Below the pieces are notes generated by a model, which was not told the DNA's origin, made no database searches, and saw only the letters and a list, made by a program, of their open reading frames with translations. Below are positions 1-11,948 of a stretch of 64,000 nucleotides of DNA, in pieces (the first letter of the stretch is position 1; every line of letters begins with the position of its first letter). The position numbers and the translations under genes were made by a program. The DNA is from Trichosporon coremiiforme. Its lineage: Eukaryota > Basidiomycota > Tremellomycetes > Trichosporonales > Trichosporonaceae. Location of the stretch: the NCBI GenBank assembly GCA_039545355.1, contig BCJJ01000041.1:41661-105660 (forward strand), given 5' to 3'.

Positions 1-733
1 CACCATCGAGGCGGCCGCGAAGGCGCCCACAATCTGCGCGGTCCAGTATCCCGGTACCTTCCTCCAGGGGAAGCCGCGGTAGGACGCTAGCATGAGCGTG
101 ATTGCGGGATTGATGTGGCCTCCGCTGGTTGGGATCGTGATGAGCAGACCCGCAAAGAGACCCACACCCCAGCCAAAGGCATAGGCTACGTCGTTTGACT
201 TTGTTGGATTCTCTGGGTCGCCGGTGAGGGTCGATTGGCTGGAGTTAGCTGCCGCGGTTGACTCGGATTCGGAACGAGGAAGGTGGAGCATTCTTCCACA
301 GCAAAGACATCCAGAAGATGAAGAGCTGTGCAGTGCAGAGCGCGAAGCTTCGCTCGCATCACACTCACATGTTAGTGATGAGACCGATCGTGATCATGAC
401 GAAGATGCCCGCGCACTCGGCAGCGTAGCACTGGAACGACTCGGGCATCTTGAACGAGAACGGCTGCATCTCATCATCATGGTCGTGAGCTGTCGCCGGC
501 TGGCGCTCGACGTCGACGTCTGGGTCAATGGGACCCGTGAACTCGGTTCCGCTCGACTCTGAGCCTGGGTTGTCAGTCAAACATCTCTTCAGAAGCGGTG
601 GTACGACAAAAAAGGTCGCTTAGCGTAATCTACGTTTGTGGAAAAGAGGCACCACGTTTGTGCGTCGCGACATACCGGAGACGGGCCGTTCTGTGACTTT
701 AGTCGAAGCGTCGTCGCTGAATTTCGGCAGCAT
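1..733 (-). CDS. Aquaglyceroporin (MIP family), 3' end cut by window edge
   Basis: A channel protein that should pass water and/or glycerol through a membrane. Exons read on the minus strand: 733-676, 564-369 and 238 to the window edge. The joins keep frame and use GTATGT/CAG and GTGAGT/CAG, with a CTGAC or CTAAC branch site before each acceptor. The N-terminal tail of about 60 residues is acidic and contains a short His/Asp run (HDHDDE). The first membrane helix follows (ECAGIFVMITIGL), and then the pore signature GGHINPAIT carrying the first NPA box. The second NPA box and the residues that separate glycerol from water channels lie outside the window, so the subtype is not settled. No neighbour suggests a special role. 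Confidence 0.85.
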
Positions 734-1215
734 GGTGCTGGCGCCGTGAGTACGCACGAGCAGGGTTAGTGTTGTGAGCAGTGACGAAGAGATTGCAGAC
801 GCTGAGGATTGTTAATGCATGCGCTTTCCACGGCCAGGATGCCAGGGCGTGCATGACGTCCGCCGATGGAGTAGTGGTGGGGCCGGGCCTTGCACTGAGG
901 TCAGGCATGGTGCCAGAGTGAGTGTGTAACGTAAAATGGCAGGGCCGGCAGGGATCGTCTTTTGAACGGACTTGGCCCTCAAGGCGGGATCGCACACGGA
1001 CATAGCAGGGAGTGGGCACCTATAAATAATCGACAAGACACCGACGGGCCAGCCACGAATACGGCGCAGCATCCGACATCCGCTGCTTGGCACGTTGCTC
1101 TGCATTCCATTGGCTGCAGATACGGATGTGCATTGCCGTCCAACCGCGCTCGTTCTTTGCATCTCGGAAACCTGGACTAGGGAACCACCGAAGTGCAAAA
1201 TAGATGGATGCATCG
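734..1215. other. Intergenic, upstream of aquaglyceroporin
   Basis: Holds the promoter side of the aquaporin gene and the 3' flank of the Cue2-like gene. Open frames here overlap on both strands without any family resemblance. I see no RNA gene or repeat. Confidence 0.5.
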
Positions 1216-3327
1216 CTACCGGCTGCGCACAGTGAGGTATCCCTCCTGCCGAGTGACACGGTAGCCCTCGGTCGTCAGTGCGCGCTGCACTGCGGGCCCC
1301 AGTACACCACGGTTTCCAGCGCTGTGGATTCCCTTGCCCGTAATGATTACGAGCGTGCCGCCATCGCCGCCCGAGTGCCAGCGCGAGGCCGTCTCTTTCG
1401 CTATAGTGACGGCCTGCTCGACCGACATGTAGTGCAGGTCGATTGTTGCGTGGCTGTTTTCGAGCTGCTGGTCGACTAAAAGGCGTGCACCGCGAAGCTC
1501 CCATTCCCTCGCTGCCGTGGTGGCTTCTCGCGCCTGTGCTGCATAGTGTCCCGCGACGCTCGCCTGAATGTGTTTCTGGCCGGAACGGAAGTGACGACCG
1601 GCAGCGCGCATCGCGTCTTCACGGACCTGTCTGGCGGCTGCTCCACGCGCGTAGCACTCGGCAGGAGTGAGCGCCTCCGGGTCCTTTGCCGCCAACGACG
1701 GCGCAGGCGCGCCTCTAGCGTAGGCCGGAATGCTCGCCGAGAGCGGGTGTGCGCCGCGTTTCGGCTTCTTTGAGTTGACTGTGGTCCATGCGACCGGCGA
1801 CGGTGCGAAGCCTTGTGTGTACGTTGCTGCCATGGTGCGCGCTCGCGGCGGCGACGTGCGCATTGGCGTACTAGCGCCGGACGCGCTCGTGCTCGTACTA
1901 GTACTAGCACCGCCCGGCAGCGCCTTGGCTCCCGGCACCGCGCGCGCCTTGGCTTCCCTAATGTTGCCATTGCCGAGACGCTGTTCCGTCTGCTTGATAC
2001 GCTGTTGCGGCGGTTCAGACACGGGCCTCGTAAGCCTGTTTCCGTTCAGCGCGCGGGTCGTCCTTGGCGGTGACGTCGTTGCGGCAGACTTTGGCAGCTG
2101 GCGCTCGAGCGCGGACAGAGTGGCAAACGGATCCTGGTCTGCCTCGCGGCGCGCCTCGTAGTCTGGCCAGAAGCACAGGTCGTGCACCACGTTCATGAGG
2201 TCCATGACGGACATGACGTCGCCCTCGGCCGCGCCAATACAGGCATGCAATGCGTCCGAGATGTCGTTGTTACCGTCATCCCGGCTGACGCCATAGACGT
2301 CCTCGAAGACCTGCCATGCCTCATCGGCGAGATCTTCCCCAAGTCGCGCATTTGACGCCGCAAGCGCGTTAAGCGCGGCAAGTGTCGCCTCGTGCGCCGA
2401 ATCGTAGTCCCCCGAGTGCAGGTAGGACTTAAAGTAGCCCGGTGTTGCGCGGGGCACAATTTCAGCCAAGGTCTCGGTCAGAGAGGCGTACGCCGCCCAC
2501 ACGTCTGTCGAGGTTGCAGGGATGACGCCCGCAGAATTGACGGGCGTCGCAGGTGTCGACCGGCCGCTAGCCGAGCGCCGCTGCATTGTATCCACGACAG
2601 GTATCGTAACTGTTGGCTTCTTCTTCTTCTTGCCCGCTGGAGGAAGAGCTGCGGCCTTCTTTGTGGGCGATGGGCTGTTTCGTCGTAAGGGCGCCCGGCG
2701 GAAGGCACCTCCGTCGCTCTCGCTCGATGGCTCGCCTGGCCAATGCCCTGTCCTGCCCACATTGTTGATCAACTCGACGGACAGCAAGTGGTCGATAGCT
2801 GCCTCTAGTGTGGGCTCTGATGAGAGGGCCTCCTCGAGGTCGCGCTGCGGTCTGATGGGTCAGCAAGATCGTACCATTCGTACTCACAGATTGGGGAAAA
2901 ACGCCTTTAGAAAGTCCATTTCGTCTTGCGGGTCCTCGTCGTCAAAGGTTTCCGTATTGTCGGTAATGGAAGTCGTCTGCGTCTGCGACAGCAAAAAGGA
3001 AGAGCTCTCGCTATAAATGGGCGTGTCTGTGTCTGCCCGTCCGGTGGGATCGTCATTATCCGGTACGCTCGTAGCCTCCAGGACACCGAGCTGATCTCTG
3101 ATGGCCTGCTCATTTCTTCCGAGCTCAGACGGGTCGTAGTCCAACAGAATCGCGAAAATGAGAGATGGGTCTAGCAGGGGGTAGTCCAGCTGATGTCAGT
3201 TCACAATGCGGGCGATGTAACTCACCGAGAGCACCGAGGCGAACACTGATGGGTCGACCGGGCCGGTCACCGGCTTTGGAGCTGGCGGAGCATCCTTTGG
3301 GTCCTTTTTCGACTTCTTCTTGCCCAT
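1216..3327 (-). CDS. CUE-DUF1771-SMR domain protein, Cue2-like endonuclease
   Basis: Predicted 679 aa from exons 3327-3226, 3189-2888 and 2851-1216, with two 36-nt introns. A CUE ubiquitin-binding domain lies around residues 124-165: the FFPNL loop is completed across the second intron, followed by DLEEAL and a final LL. An Arg/Ala-rich helical DUF1771 segment lies at about 530-597. A C-terminal SMR domain fills 605-679, with IDLHYMSVEQA (the LDxH-type motif) and TGKGIHSAGNRG. This order is that of yeast Cue2 and animal N4BP2, which cut mRNA in no-go decay at collided ribosomes; the family role is known, its transfer to this gene is inferred. The Lys-rich N-terminus (GKKKSKKDPK) and low-complexity middle are typical. 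The region around residues 35-75 could be a second, diverged CUE, since Cue2 has two. Divergent from bystin. Confidence 0.85.
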
Positions 3328-3739
3328 CTCAGTGTAGTGGGAGGTTCAGGTTGCGCGAGAGTGCGGAGACGGCCTATATGTGGGGCCAGCGGGACGGAGC
3401 AGATGTTGTTTGTCCTGGGTCCATGTCTCAAGTCCTCTGTCGAGGGGCGAGTGTCGTTGAAACTGATACTGCTTCTCGGATTGTCCTCTTTGTCCTTGCC
3501 GCTCTTGATAGAGTGCACGACGCGCAGGTGACTGGTCTCGCTGGTGATTAGATTAGGTTGCTGGCGCAGTGAGTGCTGCAGAACGGCGGTCGGTGGTCAG
3601 GGTGATGTCAACAGTCAGGCGAGCAGTCACGTGACACCGATTAGATTTGTTCGCCGCCCGCCGCCAGGAATTTTGAAACGATCGATGAGCCACCTGGCTG
3701 AATTTCTGATCTCACGACAACTCCACCCCACAAAACAAC
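3328..3739. promoter_or_regulatory. Divergent promoter between Cue2-like gene and bystin
   Basis: A 412-bp gap separates two opposite start codons, so both promoters must lie here or overlap it. No TATA box or other named element stands out. Confidence 0.4.
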
Positions 3740-5163
3740 ATGCCGAAGGCCTCTCGAAGCAAGCAAGCGCGGCACGATCCGCTGCACGTCGAGCTGGCGG
3801 CTGACGAGTCGCTCCGACAGTTCGGCCGCGCCAAGAACCGCAAGTCTAAGGTCGAGCAGGAGGAGGTCGAGGAGCAGCGGACGGGCGAGGATGCGCGCAT
3901 GTCGCGCAAGATTCTCGAGCTCGCGCGTGAGCAGCAGGAGGAGGTTGCCAATGAGCTCGGCGACGACGAGGACGACATGTGGAAGGACGAGGACGACGAG
4001 CCCGAGCCGGCGGCCCGGCCACGACAGATCGAGTCGGACGACGACAGCGACGACGAGGACGGAAGCGACATTGGCGGAAGCGACGAGGAGCACGAGCTCA
4101 ACATCGACCCGGAGGACCACGCCACGATGGACGCGCTCGGCAAGGAGGAGGGACAGGGCAAAACGCTCGCCGACCTCATCTTTGCTCAGATGGACGGCGC
4201 GCCGGCTGCCCCTCTCGAGGACGATGGACCTCCTGATCCCCGCCAGGGTCTGAACCCCAAGGTCGTCGAGGTGTACACGAAGTGAGTGCTCTGTGTAGGA
4301 GAGCTTTGATCACGGAGAGCGTAGCTGACTTGCAGGGTCGGATACCTGCTCTCGCGATACAAGAGCGGTCCGCTCCCGAAGGCGCTCAAGATTCTTCCCT
4401 CAATGCCCCAGTGGGCTCAGCTTCTTGCCGTCACTACGCCGACGAGCTGGACGCCGCACGCAGCGTTTGCGTGCACCAAGATCTTCGTCTCTAACCTGAA
4501 GCCGAGCGAGGTCCGCGTCTTCCTCGAGGGTGTGCTGCTCGACCTCGTCCGCGAGGACATGCGCAACAACCACGGCAAACTGAACGTGCACCTATACAAC
4601 TCGCTCAAGAAGGCCCTCTACAAGCCTGCTCCCTTCTTCAAGGGTATCTTGTTCCCGCTGTGCGAGTCGAGCTGTTCGCTCAAGGAGGCCGCCATTGTCG
4701 CTTCCGTTTTGTCGAAGGTTTCCGTACCGGTGCTTCACTCCGCCGCCGCCCTGATGCGTCTCGCGAGCATGGACTACGCCGGACCCAACTCGCTCTTCAT
4801 CCGCATCCTCCTCGACAAGAAGTATGCGCTTCCGTACAAGGTTGTCGACGCGCTCGTCTTCCACTTCATCCGCCTTGCTAACTCGCCCCGCTCGCGCGAC
4901 GGAGAGGACAAGCTCCCCGTTCTCTGGCACCAGTCGCTCCTCGTCTTCGTTCAGCGGTGAGTACCCTTCAGCTCTCGTTCCATCAGGGTATAGCTAATGA
5001 CAGATACGGCTCCGACCTTACCGCCGACCAGAAGGACGCGCTCCTCGACGTTATTCGCGTGCGCCCGCATCCGACGATCAGCGGCGAGATCCGACGAGAA
5101 ATCGTCAACTCTGTCGAGCGCGGCGCCCCGCGACCGGACGACAGCGGCGACGTTGCGATGTAA
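3740..5163 (+). CDS. ENP1: Bystin, pre-40S ribosome assembly factor
   Basis: Predicted 440 aa from exons 3740-4281, 4336-4956 and 5004-5163. The family works in the nucleolus and on pre-40S particles and is needed for 20S pre-rRNA processing and export. The N-terminal 150 residues are charged, with acidic runs (DDEDDMWKDEDDE), as in Enp1. The conserved bystin domain runs from about residue 180 (VGYLLSRYKSGPLPKALK) through PSMPQWAQLL, SLKKALYKPAPFFKGIL and MDYAGPNSLFIRILLDKKY to YGSDLTADQKDALL near the end. Both joins are in frame with GTGAGT donors and CAG acceptors. Length agrees with the family. The ATG follows an A-rich stretch and nothing upstream in frame extends it. Confidence 0.96.
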
Positions 5164-7046
5164 TCGCTCTAGGAATGTAACGCAGCCGTCGCTGAAACGG
5201 CTATTACGAGTCCCCTTATTCCCCTATAGATATGCATTGGGTGTAGGATAGTGCCGAGCTGCTGCAGGTTCGCGATCGTTGGCTCCGTGACGGACTTCAT
5301 TCTCACTCTCGTCAGGTTACGTCAGGCGACCACTGGGCAGCTCCATTTGATGATGACCTCGATGGGAGACCACTGGAACTGAGCGGAGCACAGAAGTGGG
5401 TCGAGCTGGAATCACGCTTCCCACAAGGTCCTCGAGACACCGTTCCTTCCGAGGCATCCGAGAAATCCGGGGTATCCGCGGCCCAAAAGTTGATGTCTTC
5501 TTCGAGTCCCGTGAGCATCCCCCCCACCCGTTCCACTGACGGTGCCTCTGTGTCATGTCTGGGAACACAAGAAGAGGCACTGACGTCGTGCTCTTCGAGA
5601 CTGCTGCAAATGACGTCGGACCGTCCTCGAACGGCTCGGCATGGATACCTCCGAGAATACCGTCAAGTACCAAACAATTCACGAGGTGATGGATGCTTTA
5701 CCCGAGGGAAGCAGCTGCCTGAAGGGGCAACTTGTTCCATGCCGGAGCGTAATGGAGTCATCGATCTTGCAGAGGAACCTTAACGCTGGTGGTTATGACG
5801 GGGTAATGCTGGACCGGCGCATTGAACGTATTGTTTTGATCGGTGCCGTCAGCGTTTGATCGTTGTTTGCATCCACTCGGAGCCATCCGATCCAAGATTA
5901 ACTTGCGGATGCTCCTGCGTGCTCCTGTGCAGGATGTGCAGCAAGGTCGGGACCTGCGGAGCTGCTGTTCTGCTGAACCCTCGGTCACCGCCGCGGTGGC
6001 TAGACGGGCGCCTGTTCCTTCGAAGCTCCCGATGACACCTTGGGTCGCTTCAGACTTTCAGGTCGCTCGCGGGGATCGGGTGCGGCGCCTCCCTGGCGAC
6101 GAGCGCTGGGCATGACGACTCAATTCGCAGCGCTGCGGCGTGTCCAGACTTGTCAGTTTGAAGGGTTTCATTCTCCGGAAGCAGAGCGACTTGAGGGCGT
6201 TTACGTCAATGCCTGTCCATTGTGCGCACGCGCGCTTTGCGGGCAGTGCAGCATGCAGCTCTTGACACGCAGTTCTCATAACAAGGGGCTGGCCGGAAGT
6301 GCTGCGCTCAGGCTCAGGCTCCATCTGGGATCAGGTCAAGACTACAGGACTGGCTGAATCAGATCGGAGTACGTACACCCAGTCAAGCTTGCGTTGGCGC
6401 AAGCTTGACACACTCTGGTGCTCTGGACGTGAGTGTTTCGTACCAGTCGGGACGTTCCAGTCGCCCCAGAATGGACAGAAGGAATCACGTGCCGCGCCTC
6501 GAGCTTGTGTTTGCGGTTGCATCATGACCAGACCAAGGAAGGCAGTCAGCAGGTGAATTGTTTGTCGCAGGAGGAGCCGATTTCAGCTAGCTCTTGTATT
6601 CAGCTAGCTTTTGACCCGGCGGCCAATGCAGAGGTGCACGGCTGGATCACGGCGGCGGCGACGGCGGACCGGGGGGGTGCAGCCAATGATCCTGGTTTGG
6701 AAACGAGGAAGACACAGCAGTGGCAAGCGAGAGGTCTGGAGGTCTGGAGGCAGGTTTCGCAGACCCACCGTCAGAGTGGGCCCAGTCGCCCAGCGCCCAG
6801 CGGCGGCCACCAGCCCGGTGCCCAGTGCCCAAGTGGCTCAGCAGGCTCACTGCTACCCCGCACCACCCAAAGACCACGGTCTCATGCCCTCTATGCCTCA
6901 TGCCTCCAGGCGACTGCCCTTCCCCCGCGACCTGACCCCTCATCCCTCATTAACCACGACCCAGTCATCATCTCTCCTCCTCTCTCCTCATCTTCCAACC
7001 TGCTCTCGTCCCTCTTTACCCCAATCCACATCCATCCACAGCAACA
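5164..7046. other. Gene-poor stretch downstream of bystin
   Basis: About 1.9 kb. Open frames are short, overlap on both strands and match no family I know. The last 400 bases before 7047 are C/T-rich, which fits the leader of the small gene that starts there. No RNA gene recognised. Confidence 0.5.
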
Positions 7047-7857
7047 ATGGCCGGTACGTGCATGCTTTCTCTCTGGGCCACCATCCACTTTACGTCGCGC
7101 CACCGTCACACCGGGTAACCGCGGTATGCCCCCCCCCCGGGTGGAGGTTGTTTACGCGTTTCTCTGTGGCCCCGACACACCCATGTACTGACACTGCTCG
7201 CTTGCGCTCGATTCAACGCGACGCCTCGCTATCTGTCGCAAACTCGTCGTCTCCACCCGTACTGTAACCATCTCTTCAACTCATCCAGCCGCAAAGAAGG
7301 GTTAGTCATCCATGCACACCGTGCACGGACATCTCCGACCAGAGCTGACATTACCTTTGTTTACCACAAGCGACGGAACGTGTTTTGACCTCTGCAACCA
7401 TTGCATCCACCCTCCAACACTCTCAATCCAACGTCAACCGCAAACAGGAGGAAAGAAGACATCGCCCTAGTGAGTACTGCGCTGAAAGCGCCGCAATCGG
7501 GTGCTTCTCACGACATCTGCCCTCGGTCATGGGCTCATGGCCGCGACCCATGCACGGTGCCCTTGTCACCACTTGCTAGCCGGATCCAGCTGACAATCAG
7601 CAACCAGTTCATGAAGGTGCAGCTCGCCAAGCTCAAGGCGGACCAGGAGAAGTCTGGCAAGAAGGGCGACCACCGGGTGAGTCATCCGCGTCGACCGCGG
7701 ACGTGCCTCAAGTCTAACCAGACAGGAGAACTTCAAGAAGGTCGCTGCCATGTGGAAGGACGCCCCGGAGAACCCCGTGAGTCACCATGAGTCACCGCTG
7801 TGGTGCCCGTGCTGTGTGGAATGGCGCTGACGAGTCCAGAAGAACAAGTCTTCGTAA
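7047..7857 (+). CDS. Small HMG-box-like (YABBY-type) protein, six exons
   Basis: Predicted 61 aa assembled from micro-exons 7047-7053, 7289-7300, 7448-7469, 7601-7676, 7726-7776 and 7840-7857. No single open frame shows it. The product starts with a short basic Gly/Lys stretch (AAAKKGGGKK), then TSPYNQFMKVQLAKLKAD, HRENFKKVAAMWKDAPENP and a short KNKSS end. The pattern SPYNxFMK..L..LK...(H)xExFKxVAxxWKDAPENP is that of small fungal HMG/YABBY-like proteins thought to be chromatin-associated; the DNA-binding role is inferred. The introns (235, 147, 131, 49 and 63 nt) are long for this window. Exons 1-3 rest on frame and splice signals; exons 4-5 are also secured by the motif. A donor-like GTAAGG overlaps the stop, so an alternative 3' end is possible. 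Confidence 0.75.
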
Positions 7858-8917
7858 GGCTGATGAGGCGACCCGGCGTGCAGAATACCACACTTTCTGT
7901 GAGTCCGAGGCCAGTTGGGCCAGCCCGTTCATGGTAAGCTGACAAACAACCAGAAGTTCAAGTAGACGTTCCATATTCGAGAGGAGAAGACCCTACTGCT
8001 GCATGTAGACAAGCGGAGGGTTTGCTCTCATTTCAACCTTTTGGAAGGGGTTCGTTATATGCCCTATGAATTTGTTAATGCTTCGTTCGATTGTAATGCG
8101 CAACGCGCGGCCGCGTAGCTCGCTGGCCAGCTCGGCTGGATGGGCCAGAATCGGATGGTGAAACGGGGTTATGAGGCATAGTGGGCTGGAGGGTGAGAGG
8201 GTGAGAGGGGAGACGCGGTATGCATGGGTGGTGATGATAAAAGGATGGTTGGCGAGGAACGCGAAGAGATTCCTTATTCCCATTTGCGTGGCGCGCTCGA
8301 CGATCGCTGATATTGTATTGGCCGGAAGCAGACAGTGTTGATCACGTATGGGAGTAAATGACGATCATTTTCGCGACCGGAGGGAGCATCAAAAGCTTCA
8401 AGCTTGCATTGACGGCTGTGGGCGCGGTATACGGCGGGCGGCGCACGGTAGAACCCCCGGTAAATGCAAAGGCTGGAACAGCTGGCGCGGGGGTTGGCTG
8501 GCACACCTGGCCGCGGGCTGCATTCGATGGCACGGATAGGCTGGCAGGGCGACTCACCCTAGATAGTTACGGCCCGTGTAACCGTGGCCGGGCATGCAGC
8601 CAGCAATAGCAGAGCGACTGCGCTGTGTAGCCGGGGAAGACCAGGCAGGAAGGGCCACGGGTGATGAGAGCGGCTGCGTGCCTGGGACCCTTAGTTGACC
8701 CAGTGACCGCTTTAGTCCAGTGCAGATTGTTGCAAGCTCGAGTGACGCTCAGCTCCATCTCGGAAATCTTTCATCCTCAAGACTCTTCTGCTCCAACACA
8801 TCCACGCTCTTTCTACGACTACCAGCAGCCTCAAACGATCGGGCAAGAACACGATAACGTTAACCTCAACCTCACCGACTCGCTAGCGGTCCGCCGCCGG
8901 CCCCAGCCTGGTGCATA
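7858..8917. other. Intergenic
   Basis: 3' flank of the small HMG-like gene and 5' flank of the MATE gene. The final 170 bases before 8918 are C/T-rich, as expected for a leader. No gene or RNA seen. Confidence 0.45.
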
Positions 8918-11471
8918 ATGTCAAACTACCCCCACTCCTCGTCCCTCGCCGCTTCCCTCAGCACTTCTCCTTATGGTATGTCCTGCTCTTCAAACCAAAA
9001 GCTAACAAGCAGCGATCCAGAACAACCTCGAGGCGCTGATGCGCCGGTCGCGCACGCATCCGCATGGCTACAACCCTCGGCGTACTAGCGGACCAATCTC
9101 GCCCTTGTCCCAAGGACCAGATAGCGAGACGAGCTCGATCTCCAAGATCGGCAGCCTCGGGGGCGCTCGCGGCAGCATATCCTCGACGCAAAGCCAGGAT
9201 GGCGGAGAATCTGAAGTCACACTCATGTTCCAGCACGAAGAGGAGACTCGACCACCGCAAGAGGAGCGCGGACGCCGAGGCAGCAGCGACCGCCATGGCC
9301 GCGGTCCGCGTGCTCCGAAACGCTACTCGTATGGAGCTGTGAGCGAGCCCCTCTCTCACCTCCCGCAAAACCCTCCAGTTCCCATCGACGCCTCCGCACC
9401 GGCTGGCAACTCGCGATCCCGTAGCAAAGGTCGGACGCCGCCACGAGTGGTTCGCCCATTCACCCGTGCTCACCGCGATGCCGCCACTGCCGCCGGTGCG
9501 AGCTTGGGTGCCTTGGGCAGCATTACGAGCGACGTCGATGCCGGCTCGTCCACCATTTCGACCGCGAGCGACTATACGGCAACGTCTCCCTCGTCTCCCT
9601 ACCGCTCTTACCGCCGAGGCCGATCCCAGGACCGACGACCAATCTCGCCCGCAGTGCTCTCGAGCATGCTTCCGCCCACGTCGAGCGACGAGGAGGACGA
9701 ATCGGATGCCGAAACCGAACACGCAAAATCCCAGGCACGCGCAAACCTCTGGCAGCCGGGAGCTAGCAGCTTCGGTGAACCGCTTCTCTGTGATCCCGCC
9801 GAGGAGCTCGACGCCGAGGACCTCGACTTACCGACCGACGCTTCGGGGAGGGAGGTGCACACTTGGCAGGGAGCCATGGCCGTCGAGCTGCCGCTGCTTT
9901 TGCGCACGACCATTCCCGTCTTCTTCACCCAGCTCGCCGAGTACTCGCTCGCTCTTGCTAGCGTCATCAGCATTGGACATCTCGGCACGAAAGACCTGGC
10001 TGCCTCGTCGCTCGCCAACATGACCGCCGCCGTGTCGTGCTACTCGATTGTGCAGGGTATTGCGACTGCCCTCGACACGCTCCTCCCGGCTGCGTGGACG
10101 TCACCTGACCCTAGTCGCGTCGGTCTCTGGACGCAGCGCATGTTTGTCGTCATGTCTTTCGCAATGGTAAGTGTCTTCCCTTCTGTGCTTCGTAATCTGC
10201 GCCCGGCAAAGCGCCCAGGAGCACGCCTGCGCCGGCTCCCGGTACCGCAGCTTTCCATTCCAGACCCTAGCTGACTCCAGATCCCCATGTTCATCTTCTG
10301 GTTCAACATCGAGGCTATCCTGCATGTCTTGGGGCAAGACCCGGACGTGGCCCGGCTCGCGGGCGTCTACCTCGCCTACCTCTCGCCGGGTATCCCGGGA
10401 TACGCAGGGAACGTGATTCTGAAGAAGTACCTGCAGGCGCAGAACATCATGGACGTGCCGACGTATATCCTCTTCATCGTTGCGCCGCTCAACCTCGTCC
10501 TCAACTGGCTTCTCGTGTGGGGTCCGCCCGGCATCCGACTCGGCTTCAAGGGCGGTGCTATCGCCACTGCCTTCAGCTACAACCTCACCTTCCTCCTGTT
10601 GCTCGGGTACATTCTTTGGATTGGCCCGAGGCAAGCATGGTACCCCCTCTCGGCTAAGAGCTGCTGCTCCAAGCTCGGCACAATCGCCTCCCTCGGCGTC
10701 GCCGGCACGGTCATGACGAGCTCGGAGTGGTGGGCGTGGGAGGTGTGCGCTCTCGCCGCCTCGTTTTTAGGCCCGACGACGCTTGCCGCCCAATCTGTCC
10801 TCCTCTCGACCTGTTCGACACTGTACCAGTTCCCCGCCTCGCTCGGTGTCGCCAGCTCTGTCCGTGTCGGCAACCTCCTCGGCGCGGGCCGCGGTTGGGA
10901 GGCTAAGTGGGCCTCGCGCGCGAGCTTCGTGTGGGCAATAGTCTTTGCGCTCATCAACTCGGCCATTTGCATCATCTTCCGCAACAACTGGGGCTACATT
11001 TTCAACAGTGACCCCGTCGTGGTCGGCCTCGTCGCGCAAGTCCTGCCCTGGATTGGTCTCTTCCAAGTCATGGACGGACTTTCTGGTGCCGCCAACGCGG
11101 TTCTGCGCGCCCAAGGTCTGCACGCAACCGGCGCCCTCATCAACCTCACGAGCTACTACGTCCTCGGCATTCCCTTTGGCCTGTGGCTCATGTTCTCCAA
11201 GAGCGTCGGCTTGGGTCTCGTCGGAATCTGGATCGGCCTGACGCTGAGCTTGACATATGCCAGTGTCGTTGGCATTTACATTGTCTGGAACGCAGACTGG
11301 GACCGCGGCGTCGAGCGCGTGCGCGAGCGCCTCGGCCTGCCCCCGCTTCCAGACAAGTTTGACGAGGCCGATGCCTCGGGCGTGGTCGAGCATGACGCCA
11401 ATGGTACGAATGGCACCAACGGCGTCGACCCGGAACGCACGCCGACGGAACGTACCCGTCTGCTCGCCTAA
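8918..11471 (+). CDS. MATE family transporter
   Basis: Predicted 800 aa from exons 8918-8975, 9013-10166 and 10281-11471. MATE proteins are cation-coupled exporters of drugs and toxic organics; fungal members such as Erc1 sit in vacuolar or plasma membrane. The first 290 residues are polar and Ser/Arg/Pro-rich (probably cytosolic), with several SRGR-like runs. The MATE core begins near ELPLLLRTTIPVFFTQLAEY, followed by HLGTKDLAASSLANM and the duplicated second half (GTVMTSSEWWAWEVCALAA, TLAAQSVLLS, SVRVGNLLGAG). About twelve hydrophobic helices can be counted. The tail ends in Asn/Gly/Thr repeats and RTRLLA. The 114-nt second intron starts right after an internal ATG (SFAM/GTAAGT). Substrate cannot be told from sequence. 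Confidence 0.93.
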
Positions 11472-11948
11472 GCTGGCTCGGCTCACCTCAAACGCAACCC
11501 CGGACCCAGACCGTCCTCTCTCGGCGCGCTCTCTCACTCGGACATTTCCTTCCTCTCTTACTCTCTCTGTTTTCTGCTTCCACGTTCTCGGACCCAACAT
11601 ACTACAGCACGACCCCAGTCAAGACAACCCTTCCACCCAACACCCGGCCCAAAATGTAGCAAATTATCATAGATTACCCTCCATCAAGAGACTCTCGCAC
11701 GCTCCGCCTCTAGAGGCCTGTTACAATACCGGCAGCGATACATGCATTGTTTTTCCTCTACGCTTCCCTCGGTGCGTACTCACCCTGTCCCACCTGCATT
11801 GGTCTCTCAGTCAACCTGGGCTAGATGAGGTCAGCCACAAGATGTTCGTTACAAAAGACGGAGGGGTCAGTAACTCAGCTCCTCGAGTGCTAAATGACAA
11901 CAGTCCATAAAAAATTACTACAAAGCGCCGACAAAGCGGCTTTACGCC
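11472..11948. other. Convergent intergenic region
   Basis: Gap between the 3' ends of the MATE gene and the PHD gene, pyrimidine-rich in its first third. Nothing else recognised. Confidence 0.45.

Noticed and set aside
812..1504. 230-codon minus-strand frame beside the aquaporin gene
   Set aside because: Overlaps the 3' end of the Cue2-like gene in another frame and has no recognisable domain.
6433..7267. Two long overlapping plus-strand frames (252 and 218 codons)
   Set aside because: Low-complexity Pro/Ser reading of a C/T-rich leader that ends in the real start at 7047; the two frames overlap each other and match nothing.
7855..7968. Extra 3' exons of the small HMG-like gene (GTAAGG donor, later AAGTTCAAGTAG)
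   Set aside because: The possible joins do not reach a stop in frame; the TAA at 7855-7857 gives the usual short end after the conserved motif.
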